NCBI GenBank assembly: GCA_965202915.1
Contig: OZ241847.1
Coordinates: 1,922,001 to 1,986,000, forward strand
Reading direction: 5' to 3'
DNA length: 64,000 bases
Origin: G965202915 sp965202915
GTDB taxonomy: Bacteria; Pseudomonadota; Gammaproteobacteria; Eutrophobiales; Eutrophobiaceae
Position 1 is the stretch's first letter, and every line of letters begins with the position of its first letter. Below the pieces are notes generated by a model. That model saw only the letters and a program-made list of their open reading frames with translations, had not been told where the DNA came from and did not search any database. Position numbers and translations under genes: made by a program. Positions 18,201 to 27,782 of the stretch are shown here, in pieces.

Positions 18201-20375
18201 CCGTAACTGAAACGATGAGTATTGTGAACATAAAGCTGATATGAAACGGGTTTCACCAGTATAACCAAAAACCCTGTAACTGAAACCAAAATCAAATGCA
18301 TCTGTATCGTCAGCATAGCAGTTTCACCAGTATAACCAAAAACCCTGTAACTGAAACCGATCATGCGGGTGTCGGAGATCCGTCAGCTGGAGTTTCACCA
18401 GTATAACCAAAAACCCTGTAACTGAAACTCCTTGCTACACAATGCCTTGTATATTTCTGCGGAGAGTTTCACCAGTATAACCAAAAACCCTGTAACTGAA
18501 ACCCACCTGCTCAACGGCTACCTGGCGGGCGGGCGGACGTTTCACCAGTATAACCAAAAACCCTGTAACTGAAACATCTTTTCACACCTCGTCAACTGTA
18601 CTATCACATTGTTTCACCAGTATAACCAAAAACCCTGTAACTGAAACAGTTTGAGGACTGTTTGAATGTCAGGGACAATCGCGGTTTCACCAGTATAACC
18701 AAAAACCCTGTAACTGAAACCCACGCACGATCACGGTGGATGATGTGAAGATCGGTTTCACCAGTATAACCAAAAACCCTGTAACTGAAACCCTGTAGCT
18801 TACCCTTCCTAACTTCCAACAGATTGGGTTTCACCAGTATAACCAAAAACCCTGTAACTGAAACTTAGCAGGCACTATCATTTGGAGAATGTTTTCGGGT
18901 TTCACCAGTATAACCAAAAACCCTGTAACTGAAACACATATAATTGCCCATCCATGATTTGCACCTATGTTTCACCAGTATAACCAAAAACCCTGTAACT
19001 GAAACCAAGTCCGACGTTCCGCCGCCAGTTAGGAACGTTTGTTTCACCAGTATAACCAAAAACCCTGTAACTGAAACTCGAGGGAACAAAACGTGGTACT
19101 CCACATATTCAGTTTCACCAGTATAACCAAAAACCCTGTAACTGAAACTGTGCGGTAGACGACAGCGCGCAAGGTCTTTATCGAGTTTCACCAGTATAAC
19201 CAAAAACCCTGTAACTGAAACAGTTTCGGTGCAGCTAACTGGGCATTGCGCTACACACGTTTCACCAGTATAACCAAAAACCCTGTAACTGAAACTGATG
19301 GCGGTGCTGTTGGATACTGCCTAAAGTATATGTTTCACCAGTATAACCAAAAACCCTGTAACTGAAACGCGTCACTGGCCGATTGGGGGATGAGTGCTTT
19401 TTGTGTTTCACCAGTATAACCAAAAACCCTGTAACTGAAACATTCTTGATGGAGTTGGAAACTGGCGGGTATATTGCGTTTCACCAGTATAACCAAAAAC
19501 CCTGTAACTGAAACGAAGTCAGCAAAGCCTCGCAACAGGAGCAATAAAGGTTTCACCAGTATAACCAAAAACCCTGTAACTGAAACGCAAGACTACGCTG
19601 GCATTAACGGCCAGGAAAAGTTTCACCAGTATAACCAAAAACCCTGTAACTGAAACGTGTTACTTCTCGGATATAGATGATCGGTCTGCGTTTCACCAGT
19701 ATAACCAAAAACCCTGTAACTGAAACATCGTCTCCTTTTTTGATTCCCAATTTATGAACCTGTTTCACCAGTATAACCAAAAACCCTGTAACTGAAACTC
19801 CGGTCTTGGATTGACAACAAACCGCTGCCAAGTTTCACCAGTATAACCAAAAACCCTGTAACTGAAACAAACATAACGCCTACAAGTAGTACGAGTATTT
19901 ATATGTTTCACCAGTATAACCAAAAACCCTGTAACTGAAACTCGGTGGGCAGGATTAATTTACCCAGCGTGCCCTCAGTTTCACCAGTATAACCAAAAAC
20001 CCTGTAACTGAAACACCTACAGAGGCCAGAGCCGCGGAAAGCGTCCGACCGTTTCACCAGTATAACCAAAAACCCTGTAACTGAAACAATTAACATCCTC
20101 TTGCAAGGCGGGGTAACGGTTTAGTTTCACCAGTATAACCAAAAACCCTGTAACTGAAACTCAATCAGATGCAAAGCACCGGATGAGCATTCGTCGTTTC
20201 ACCAGTATAACCAAAAACCCTGTAACTGAAACTTGGAAATTGACCGCCAAAATGCGACGGTCACAAGTTTCACCAGTATAACCAAAAACCCTGTAACTGA
20301 AACGCCGCAAATGACTGTTTTTTCAGTGGCCGGAGGCCGTTTCACCAGTATAACCAAAAACCCTGTAACTGAAAC
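15226..20375 (-). CRISPR. CRISPR array, 72 repeats of 37 bp, 71 spacers
   Basis: I counted 72 repeats, the first at 15226-15262 and the last at 20339-20375, with spacers of about 32-38 bp. In plus orientation the repeat begins GTTTCACCAGTATAACC and ends CCCTGTAACTGAAAC, so its ends are inverted copies (GTTTCA and TGAAAC). The only variant I saw is the repeat at 18177-18213 (T to C at position 26). The tracrRNA anti-repeat is in the plus sense, so functional crRNAs must come from the minus strand, in which the repeat starts GTTTCAGTTAC like the Francisella one. Repeat decay places the old end at the high-coordinate side. Peptides readable across the array are artefacts of the repeat. Confidence 0.98.
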
Positions 20376-20789
20376 ATTTTAAGTCGCCGGGCATGCCATA
20401 CTTCTCCCATGCCTCTCCATGGTGGAGGAGGGGTGATGCGCCGCTACGCTACAGCCGGCTGTGATGTTAGCGGCACCACCAGCAGTCGTGCGTCATTGCG
20501 TGGGCTAACGGGGCGCTGGGCGATGGCGTTGGTGACAGGATAAAGTCATAGTCGGCAACCCGCGTATCCGAAAAAGATCCCATCGCCTTGTTGAGTGCCG
20601 TGTCGGGGGCCTGATGGGGCGTCTTGCTGGATGCCTTGCTGGGCAAGTTGGTGTGCCTTGTCGTGTGGTGTGCTTGAGGCTTGATATGCATCTTGACGGT
20701 CGTGTTGACGGTCCCGGCTCCGGGGATATTTCGGGGGGAGGGGGACGCCCGGAGAGGCGCTCCTTGGGGTGGGTATGAGCGATCCACCC
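20376..20789. other. non-coding stretch after the array; possible orphaned spacer
   Basis: The first 35 bases (20376-20410) have spacer length but no repeat follows. A short palindrome around CCTCTCCATGGTGGAGG follows, then DNA reading into the 3' end of hpnA. Overlapping minus-strand frames of about 90-115 codons exist but have no recognisable domain and low-complexity composition. I see no gene here. Confidence 0.45.
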
Positions 20790-21806
20790 TCAAAGCTCCC
20801 CACGCGCGCGCCAATAGGCCAGCGCATCCTCGAACGCCTGGCGGACCGGTCGCGTTTTATAGCCGAGCTTTTCGCGCGCGCGCTGTGACGAGTAATACAT
20901 CCACTTGCGACTCATCGCCAGCGCGTCGCGTGTCGCCATGGGCTCGCGGCCCGTGATTCGGGCCCATGTCTCTTCCAGGACAGCAACGGGCCAGACGACA
21001 CGGTGAGACAGGCGTATCCGGGGCGCCGGCCGACCTGCAATCTCGGCAATGGTCGCTAAAATCTCCGACAATGGCATATCCTCGCCGCCCAGGATGTAGC
21101 GCTCGTTGGGATTCCCGCGCTCGCACGCTAAGATGTGGCCCTCGGCGACGTCGTCCACGTGCACCACGTTCAATCCCGTCTCCACAAATGCCGGGATGCG
21201 GCCGCGCGCTGCCATCAAGATCATGCGCCCGGTCGGCGTGGGACGCGCATCCCCCGGACCTACCGGCGCCGATGGATTGACCGCGACTAAAGCCAGGCCC
21301 AACGCACGCGCAGCCTTGAAGATCTCGCGCTCGGCAAGGTATTTCGAGCGTTTGTAGATGCCAACCAAATCCTCCTCGCGCGTGGGCGTATCCTCATCCG
21401 AGGGCGACGCGCCCGGCTCGGGGGGCTTGATGGCCGCAACCGACGAGGTATAGACCACACGCTCCACCCCCGCAGCAGCAGCGGCTCTGGCCAAAGCTAC
21501 GCTCCCACCGACGTTGGTTGCAAACATCGCCCGCCCATCAGGTACCCACAAGCGATAGTCCGCCGCCACATGGAAGACAACCCGGCATCCCTCAACCGCA
21601 CGCGCCAGGGTAGCCTCGTCCAGGAGATCCGCCTCGACGATCTCAACGCCGGGTAGTTCGCCCGACGCCCGCAGCGCCTCAACGCGCGCACCACGACCAG
21701 GACGCACCATCGCACGGACCTGCTCGCCCCGCCTCAACAGCGCGCGGACCACCGCCGATCCGACAAATCCCGCCGACCCTGTCACCAATATCGTCACCAG
21801 CTCCAC
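20790..21806 (-). CDS. hpnA: NAD-dependent epimerase/dehydratase, hopanoid-associated HpnA-like
   Basis: 338 aa extended short-chain dehydrogenase. The Rossmann motif is VTGSAGFVGSAV near residue 8, the catalytic pair is YKRSK (Tyr and Lys), and there are VFHVAADYRLW and NPSAPVGPGD stretches characteristic of the hopanoid-associated sugar epimerase family HpnA. Such enzymes act on nucleotide-sugars or related substrates; the precise reaction is not settled. No other hopanoid gene is visible here. The gene is much richer in GC, with alanine and arginine codons ending in G or C, than its surroundings. It lies between the CRISPR array and a solitary repeat, so it looks horizontally acquired. The family is confident; the role here is unknown. 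Confidence 0.8.
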   Translation of the reverse strand: MELVTILVTGSAGFVGSAVVRALLRRGEQVRAMVRPGRGARVEALRASGELPGVEIVEADLLDEATLARAVEGCRVVFHVAADYRLWVPDGRAMFATNVGGSVALARAAAAAGVERVVYTSSVAAIKPPEPGASPSDEDTPTREEDLVGIYKRSKYLAEREIFKAARALGLALVAVNPSAPVGPGDARPTPTGRMILMAARGRIPAFVETGLNVVHVDDVAEGHILACERGNPNERYILGGEDMPLSEILATIAEIAGRPAPRIRLSHRVVWPVAVLEETWARITGREPMATRDALAMSRKWMYYSSQRAREKLGYKTRPVRQAFEDALAYWRARGEL

Positions 21807-22222
21807 TCCTCAACGCAATATGTCTTCAACAACGCACCGCCAAGGCCCCAAAATGGCCTCGCCGCCAGTGAAGAACCAACCCCAAACAAAATCGCTATGG
21901 CCAAATGATCCGCGAATCGGGGACGATGTCTCCGGCGTTGTTATGCCGTGGGATGATACCCACTCCTTTACGTTTCACCAGTATAACCAAAAAACCTGTA
22001 ACTGAAACTTGATCTTAGCCTGGGAGCCTTGACCGTCAAAGGCCCCAGACTGGCCTGTATTGGTCGCTCAGGCTGATAGCCATTGCGCCCAATTATCGCT
22101 CGGCCATCGGAAAGGTGCCGGTTTCTCAAAAACCTGGTCAATGGGTTTGCACTCGCTTCTCGACCTTCCAGCTCAATAGCATTATTCTTACTGATAGTAG
22201 CGTATCTCTTTGGTTGATTAAC
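21807..22222. other. non-coding interval holding an orphan CRISPR repeat
   Basis: Between hpnA and the first copy of the 75-bp direct repeat I find only the solitary CRISPR repeat (21972-22008). Its flanks (21937-21971 and 22009-22043) could be old spacers, but nothing in the sequence proves it. No supported ORF. Confidence 0.5.
21972..22008 (-). repeat. solitary CRISPR repeat, one mismatch
   Basis: All 37 positions of the array repeat are present with one change (C to A at position 24, giving AAAAAACCTG instead of AAAAACCCTG). It lies 1.6 kb beyond the last array repeat, on the far side of hpnA, in the same orientation. It is best explained as part of the original array separated by insertion. 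Confidence 0.92.
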
Positions 22223-22297
22223 TTGTTTGATGACAACAGATCAACCAGATACGCCGCTTCTTTTCAATTCCTCGAACACCAGACGCAGTTATAACTC
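22223..22297. repeat. 75-bp direct repeat, copy 1
   Basis: Begins TTGTTTGATGACAACA and matches 24773-24847 at 67 of 75 positions in the same orientation. It lies 2 bp beyond the stop codon of the AlbA_2-type gene. With copy 2 it brackets that gene and the hsdS remnant, like the ends of an inserted segment or a duplication. Confidence 0.85.
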
Positions 22298-22299
22298 AG

Positions 22300-24279
22300 C
22301 TAAATGGCTATATACGCTTGCTTGGGATCCGTTGGACTTCTGGGGAAAGCCATCCTCAGCTTCCCCTCATTTTTTAACTTTGAAAGATACTGCCCCCGGA
22401 GGGTTTCGGCATTGCGCCGGAGCAAGGCGGACAAGGCCCCCGTTGTCACATATTGTTTGGTACACAGTGCCAGAATGATCCCTTTCATCTTCTCGGGATT
22501 GATTCGCTTTTTTGCTCGAGGTCTTTCTGCGATAGCCTCAAGACGTTTCCTGAATTGGGGGTCCAAATTCGAGAGATCATCAATAAAAGGATTCTGAAAC
22601 TCAGGATGTAGGATTCGGCCAAATTCGTCTAAATTCGGGGAGCTCGGCTCGTTATTCGGGTAGCTTGGCTCGTTATTCGGGGAGCTCGGCTCGTTATTCG
22701 GGTAGCTTGGCTCGTTATTCGGGGAGCGCGGCTCGTTATTCGGGGATCTCGGTTCGTTATTCGAGGAGCTTTCAAAAACATCCTCGGAAGTAGGCAACAT
22801 ATGGCCGGGGATGTGGTAGGTCTTCGACCGATACTGCCCCGTGGTCTCTAAAGCCCCTGTCTTATCCAGATTAAGGAGTGTGTCACTGACGTCCCGCGGA
22901 TGCTTTGTACAGAATTGCGAAAGTCTGGAATGGGTGACCGCCCCCTCCGTTAAGGCCAGAATTAGCGCTATTTTCTCCACCTCGTCGAGGTGTTCCCAGC
23001 GTTTTTCGTAATAACTGGAAAGGATTTGAACGGCAGACTCCGGAAAAAGCGACAGCATCGACAAGGTGACCACCACCCGTGGAGTTGGCTCTTTCTTTAC
23101 TTCAAAGTTTGGGATACGCCAGTCAAATCGTTTCCATCCTTCCAAAATTTTTCGGATTCCGTGGCCTTGTCGTTCACCCGCCCCGATCATGCGGAACATA
23201 TCCTGAATACTCTTGTTCCGGCTATCAGATTCGCCGCCAGCCATAGCTATCTCGAGGGGCACCCGCATGTCGCCCGGGTTTTTAAAACTGAACAAATCAG
23301 CACGTTTCACTACCAAAACTGACGTTGGTATGGCATAATCAGCATGCACAAGTGCATTGACGAAGGCCTCACGTACAGCAACGTGCGCCGGACTTTCACC
23401 TTCCCGAATGCCGCCCTTTAACTGAAAGCCCACTTTCAGATCGCTCACTAGCTTTGGATACACCTTGCGGTAGAAGTCGTAGAGATTGCCCGACTAACCG
23501 CCATCAGGACAGACGCGATCGAGATAGCGATCAGTCGAGCCAGCTTCTGCCTGCTCCTGATAATCGACAAAATAGTGGGGGAACTCATCGCGAATCGCCT
23601 GATAGCGTCCAAACATCAGCAAGCCCGCAACGGTTAACCCGTCTCCGCCGGTTTCACGGTTCCTTTTCCATCCACCGATCTGCTTCAAAAACTCCGGATC
23701 CGAGAGCGTATCAAAGTTGGCCTCAGGCCTTCGTGCCGCGACAGACTGGCGAAAAGAGCTCAGGCTCGACTTGTCCAAATCCTCCAAATCGAAGCCTTGC
23801 ACGATACGATGGTCGAGGCTGTCATATTGCTGGTCAGCCAGCATCCATTTGACTTCATCGTCAGTCATACGCTGATCGGCCTCGTGGCGACGACGATAGC
23901 TGTTCCCCATCGGTGATTTTTTTAGATAGACCGGGCGTTCTTTGCGGGAGGCTCGGCGCACCTTGACCTCGATCAAGGTCACACCGTGTTCCTCATGGCG
24001 AAGGATGTCCCCATTGCCGATCAGGTTGACGCTGACCTTGTCGCGATTGTTTACCGTGTCGACCAAGGCCTTGATCACCTTGTCAGGCTTTTGGAGGCCA
24101 AGCACCTTGAACTGTCCATTCTCCTCGGCAACTCCAAGAAAAACACTGCCTCCATCCGTATTGGCCATCGCCGAATAGCTTTCCCAAAAATTCTTGGGTA
24201 ATTCTCCTTGTCCATAACGCCCCTGTGCCGCCTTGCATTCGATATCGTGCGCTTCCTTCAATTCTTGAAAATCAATCAC
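22300..24279 (-). pseudogene. AlbA_2 (Schlafen-like)/RecG-like ATP-binding protein, interrupted by an amber codon
   Basis: The first 261 codons (24279 down to 23494) carry an AlbA_2 domain (MIDFQELKEAHDIECKAAQG, later SVFLGVAEENG). Reading stops at a TAG at 23494-23496 but continues in the same frame with SGNLYDFYRKVYPKLV into the next 387 codons. Those encode the HATPase-like C-terminal region of the same family (AVREAFVNALVHADY, GHGIRKILEGW), six tandem copies of NNEPxxP and a winged-helix end. Intact, the protein would be about 660 aa. Such proteins often sit in restriction-modification or other defence loci, and an hsdS tail lies upstream. The stop may be a nonsense mutation, a sequencing error or, less likely, a readthrough site. 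Confidence 0.8.
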
Positions 24280-24392
24280 CGTGTGCTCCTTTCATGAAAA
24301 TGGTGAATTGCTTGCGTATCAACCCTGACCAAGTCGAGTCCGGCATTTTGTTGGTTGTAGTGAAACGGTTCCAAGTTGTCTCTTTTCTCCGT

Positions 24393-24590
24393 TTAAAGTT
24401 CCTCATTCCTAATTTGTATCTTTCCCTTCATCAGCTTTGGAAGCAGCGTGTCACGGAGCTGAGTTAAGGGTTGGATTTGTAGGAGTTTTTCTGCCTCCTT
24501 TTCAAACAAGTGCTTACATAAGCTGTTGTAATCTTCAGAAAGTTTATCACATGGAAGGGCAACCTTGTTACGACCCATCTCATTAAAGCC
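24393..24590 (-). pseudogene. HsdS (type I restriction specificity subunit) C-terminal remnant
   Basis: A 61-codon frame with the closing helix typical of type I specificity subunits: the end reads LTQLRDTLLPKLMKGKI, and LPCDKLSEDY precedes it. The frame stays open a few codons upstream (to about 24590) and then meets a stop, so both target-recognition domains are missing. In complete loci an AlbA_2-type gene is often encoded between hsdS and hsdR, which fits the broken gene downstream. This is a decayed type I restriction-modification fragment. Confidence 0.65.
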
Positions 24591-24772
24591 TGTTCAAGGC
24601 ATTCATGTTGTCGTTGGAGAGTTATTATCAAGTCTGGTGTTCAAAGGCTTGATCAAGCGGTGACCTGATTGACATCTGTTACCTCGATTCCATCTTTGAA
24701 TGTGATTCCAGTGCTCCAGTTCCACCCACAAGCCCATGGCTCCTTTGCCAATAGCCCGCGTTGGTACACTCA

Positions 24773-24847
24773 TTGTTTGATGACAACAAATCAACCGGAT
24801 ACGCCGCTTTTTTTCACTTCCTCAAACACCAGATTCAGTTATAATTC
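24773..24847. repeat. 75-bp direct repeat, copy 2
   Basis: Second copy of the repeat at 22223-22297 (8 differences in 75 bp). It ends 18 bp before the last solitary CRISPR repeat. Confidence 0.85.
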
Positions 24848-24865
24848 CTGCCCCCTATGGGACCG

Positions 24866-24902
24866 GTTTCACCAGTATAGCCAAAAACCCTGTATCTGAA
24901 AC
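24866..24902 (-). repeat. solitary CRISPR repeat, two mismatches, next to ppc
   Basis: 37 bp matching the array repeat except A to G in TATAACC and A to T in GTAACTG. It ends 18 bp from the ppc stop codon and 4.5 kb from the array, in the same orientation. It is more decayed than the repeat at 21972, as expected for the oldest end of the original array. Confidence 0.92.
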
Positions 24903-24920
24903 TCGGGCAATTTGAATCTT

Positions 24921-27578
24921 CTACCCGGTCCACCCCAGCCCCGCGCTGATACAATTGATTGATACCAGCAACGGCACCAGCTCATCAAAGCTGTCTTCCC
25001 GCTCACTGTTTCTGAACTGTTGTACCAGTCTGACCTGTTCCAGTCCGGCTTGTTTTAAGGCCCCGGTGCGGCGGCTAAGTTTGCGGCTGAATTTGCGGAA
25101 GCGGGTACAGATGGTGTCTTCGCCGGTGATCTTCAGTATCTGCCGCAGGGTAAGCTGGTATTCGGCTTCGATCATTGAAAATATCCTGGTTCGGATGGCT
25201 TCGTCGGTTACCAGTTCCGCGTAGCATTGGGCCACCTCCACGTCCACCAGCGCCAGGGTTTTTTCGACTTCGTCGATGATTAATCGGAACAGGCGTAAAT
25301 CCTTAAACATTTTTTGGATTAAGAGTTCACCGGCGCCCCCGCGTTCATTGATAAATTTCTCCAGTGCCGTGCCCGCACCGTACCAACCGGGCACCAGATG
25401 CCGGTTCTGGGTCCAGGCAAATACCCACGGGATCGCCCGCAGGTCGCTCAGCGAGTTCAGCCCAAAGCGGCGGCTTGGCCTGGAACCGATATTCATCTTG
25501 GCAAGTTCTTCCACCGGGCTCGCGGCATTGTAATATTCCAGCAGGCCCTCTGTTTCAGCCAGTTGGCGGTAGTGCGCAAACGCATAGCCGGACATGGTTT
25601 CCATGGCTTCGTCAAATTCGGTGTTCGGGCTCAGCGCCGCTTCTTTTCGTGATTTCAGGGAGTGTTCGAACACACTCGCCGCCAGCAGTTCCATTTGATA
25701 TTGGGCCGTGCCTTCGTTGGCGTATTTGGATGATACGACTTCACCCTGTTCGGTGATGCGTATCCGGCCGTGTATGGACGCGGCCGGTTGGGCTGCAATG
25801 GCCTTGCCGGTGGGAACCCCGCCCCGGCTTACTGAGCCGCCGCGGCCATGAAAGAATGAAATGGGCACCCCGCATTTGAGGCCGGTATCGGTGAGGTTGC
25901 GTTGTGCCTTGATCAATTCCCAGTTTGCGGTCAGGTAGCCGCCGTCTTTATTGGAATCTGAATAACCGATCATGACTTCCTGTACGCCGGTCTGCCGTTC
26001 CACCGAGTTACGGATCATCGCAAAGGAGAGTAATTTTTGCATTATCTCCGGGGCGCGCCGCAGATCGTCGATGGTCTCGAATAATGGCACTATGGGCAGG
26101 CGGCAATAATTCCCGGAGGCGTGGTTTGAAAACAGTCCGGCGTATTTTGCCAGCAAATAGACGCCAAGAATATCGGCGACCGAACGGGTCATGCTGAGAA
26201 TGAAATGGCCGACGGCTTCACGATCAAGGTCTTGCATCCATTCGGCGGTCATTTGGAATAACCCCAGAGTGGAGGTGGATGCATCGTCAAGCGGCGGTAA
26301 TGCCGACAGGGGTGCCGGGGGTTTATCCAATTCGGTCAGCAGCCAGGACTGCCATTCACCGCTGTCGGGATCCGGGGCCTGGTCGCCGTGGTGTGTCGCC
26401 TGCCAGATTGCGGTCAAGGTGTTATTGATCAGGGTTGAGTTTTCTCTTATATCGAGTCTGACCGTTTTGAAACGAAATGCCTGCGCCTGTTGCAGCAGGG
26501 GCACCACCATCGCGCGGGCGATGCGCTCGCAACCGGAATCGACCAATCCATCGGCCAGATTTCGCACGTCGTCAATAAAATCGTCGGCACTGCGGTAATA
26601 AATATCCTCTTGCTGTCCGCTCAAGGTGCCCCGCATCTTGATCAAAATGCAGGAAACGTACTGGCGAAATACCTCACCCGGGTTTCTGGATACGATCTGT
26701 TCCTGTCTGCCGGTTTCAGTCAGTAATTTATTCAGCCTGGGTTGAAAGGCTGCACCAAGTGTGGTGATGTTTTCGGATATGCTTAGTTTTTGTCGCAGAT
26801 TCTCCAGTGAGTCGAGGTAATGTTCCAATATCCGCCGGCGGTTTTTCCCGAGGGTGTCGCGGGTGGCGGCATTGGTGACAAAGGGGTTGCCATCTCTGTC
26901 TCCGCCTATCCAGGAACCAAATTGGAAGAACGGCGGGATAGTGAAGGTTTGCCCCGGATAGCTCTTGAGGAGTGCCTGTTGCAATCGTTCCAGGGTTGCT
27001 GGCACCCGGTCGAATAATGTTTGGTCAAAAAAGTGCAGCCCCCAGGCGACTTCCAGTGCCACGGTCGGTTTTTCCAGGCGCAGCTCGCCGGTTAACCACA
27101 GCAAATCGATTTCATTGCACAGCGCGGCGGTAAAGTCTTGTCTTTCACGTTCAGTCCAACGTGTGCTTTCCAGCCGGTACAATAAAACGTAGATGCGCCG
27201 GTGGATCTCCAACACGGTGACGCGCTTTGCTTCGGTCGGATGTGCGGTGAGGGTTGGGCGGATATGTGCGGTATTCAATAAGGATTGAATTTCCGCCGCC
27301 GGGACCTGTGCCTGTCTGGCCTGATGCAATACGTTGGCGAAAGTGCCGGGAAGATTTTCCAGGCCATTTATTGTCTCGGTTACCCGCCGCCGCCGCATTG
27401 CAACGTTTTCTTCGGCAACATTTAATAATTGAAACCAGATCCCCCAGGCCTGTAATACCCCCAGCAATAATTCTTTATTATTGTCGGCAATCGGTTGTTC
27501 ACCCTGAAATAACGGCAGTATCGCCGGCTGCCTTGTCCGGATCACGTTTTTTAACTGCTCAGTGACGAGATCGACCAC
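24921..27578 (-). CDS. ppc: phosphoenolpyruvate carboxylase
   Basis: 885 aa, standard for bacterial PEPC, which carboxylates PEP to oxaloacetate with bicarbonate. Conserved sites are LTAHPTEAKR (catalytic H113), GSWIGGDRDGNPFV, the GYSDSNKDGG loop, FFHGRGGSVSRGG and a C-terminus ending in TG. The frame starts with GTG at 27578; the frame upstream has no ATG. It lies last in the serine-cycle operon, 204 bp after hprA, where PEPC fixes CO2 to make oxaloacetate for malate formation. The oldest CRISPR repeat lies 18 bp from its stop. Confidence 0.95.
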   Translation of the reverse strand: MVDLVTEQLKNVIRTRQPAILPLFQGEQPIADNNKELLLGVLQAWGIWFQLLNVAEENVAMRRRRVTETINGLENLPGTFANVLHQARQAQVPAAEIQSLLNTAHIRPTLTAHPTEAKRVTVLEIHRRIYVLLYRLESTRWTERERQDFTAALCNEIDLLWLTGELRLEKPTVALEVAWGLHFFDQTLFDRVPATLERLQQALLKSYPGQTFTIPPFFQFGSWIGGDRDGNPFVTNAATRDTLGKNRRRILEHYLDSLENLRQKLSISENITTLGAAFQPRLNKLLTETGRQEQIVSRNPGEVFRQYVSCILIKMRGTLSGQQEDIYYRSADDFIDDVRNLADGLVDSGCERIARAMVVPLLQQAQAFRFKTVRLDIRENSTLINNTLTAIWQATHHGDQAPDPDSGEWQSWLLTELDKPPAPLSALPPLDDASTSTLGLFQMTAEWMQDLDREAVGHFILSMTRSVADILGVYLLAKYAGLFSNHASGNYCRLPIVPLFETIDDLRRAPEIMQKLLSFAMIRNSVERQTGVQEVMIGYSDSNKDGGYLTANWELIKAQRNLTDTGLKCGVPISFFHGRGGSVSRGGVPTGKAIAAQPAASIHGRIRITEQGEVVSSKYANEGTAQYQMELLAASVFEHSLKSRKEAALSPNTEFDEAMETMSGYAFAHYRQLAETEGLLEYYNAASPVEELAKMNIGSRPSRRFGLNSLSDLRAIPWVFAWTQNRHLVPGWYGAGTALEKFINERGGAGELLIQKMFKDLRLFRLIIDEVEKTLALVDVEVAQCYAELVTDEAIRTRIFSMIEAEYQLTLRQILKITGEDTICTRFRKFSRKLSRRTGALKQAGLEQVRLVQQFRNSEREDSFDELVPLLVSINCISAGLGWTG

Positions 27579-27782
27579 TTTTTTGGCGTAAGCCGCCGAT
27601 AATGAATCGATGTCTTCGGCCCGGGTTGATTCAGAGGTTCCGCCGTTGTGATTCCTTACAGAGATAATTTCCCCTCATTGTTATTTTGAATTGCGACGTG
27701 CGCGGGCCCGGCCGCCGACGGCGGGCAAGGCCGGATTGAATGATGGTAAATGGATGCGGGCGTCATTTATGCCGGCGCGTGA

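Noticed and set aside
15174..20096. Many minus-strand ORFs across the array encoding repeated peptides such as FSYRVFGYTGET and VSVTGFLVILVK
   Set aside because: They are translations of the CRISPR repeat in different frames, with spacer-derived residues between, and no start signals.
20467..20827. Minus-strand ORFs of 93 and 115 codons downstream of hpnA
   Set aside because: Mutually overlapping, no domain, no ribosome-binding site, and both run into the 3' end of hpnA.
22227..22478. Plus-strand ORFs near the first 75-bp direct repeat
   Set aside because: They run antisense to the 3' end of the AlbA_2 gene and show no domain.
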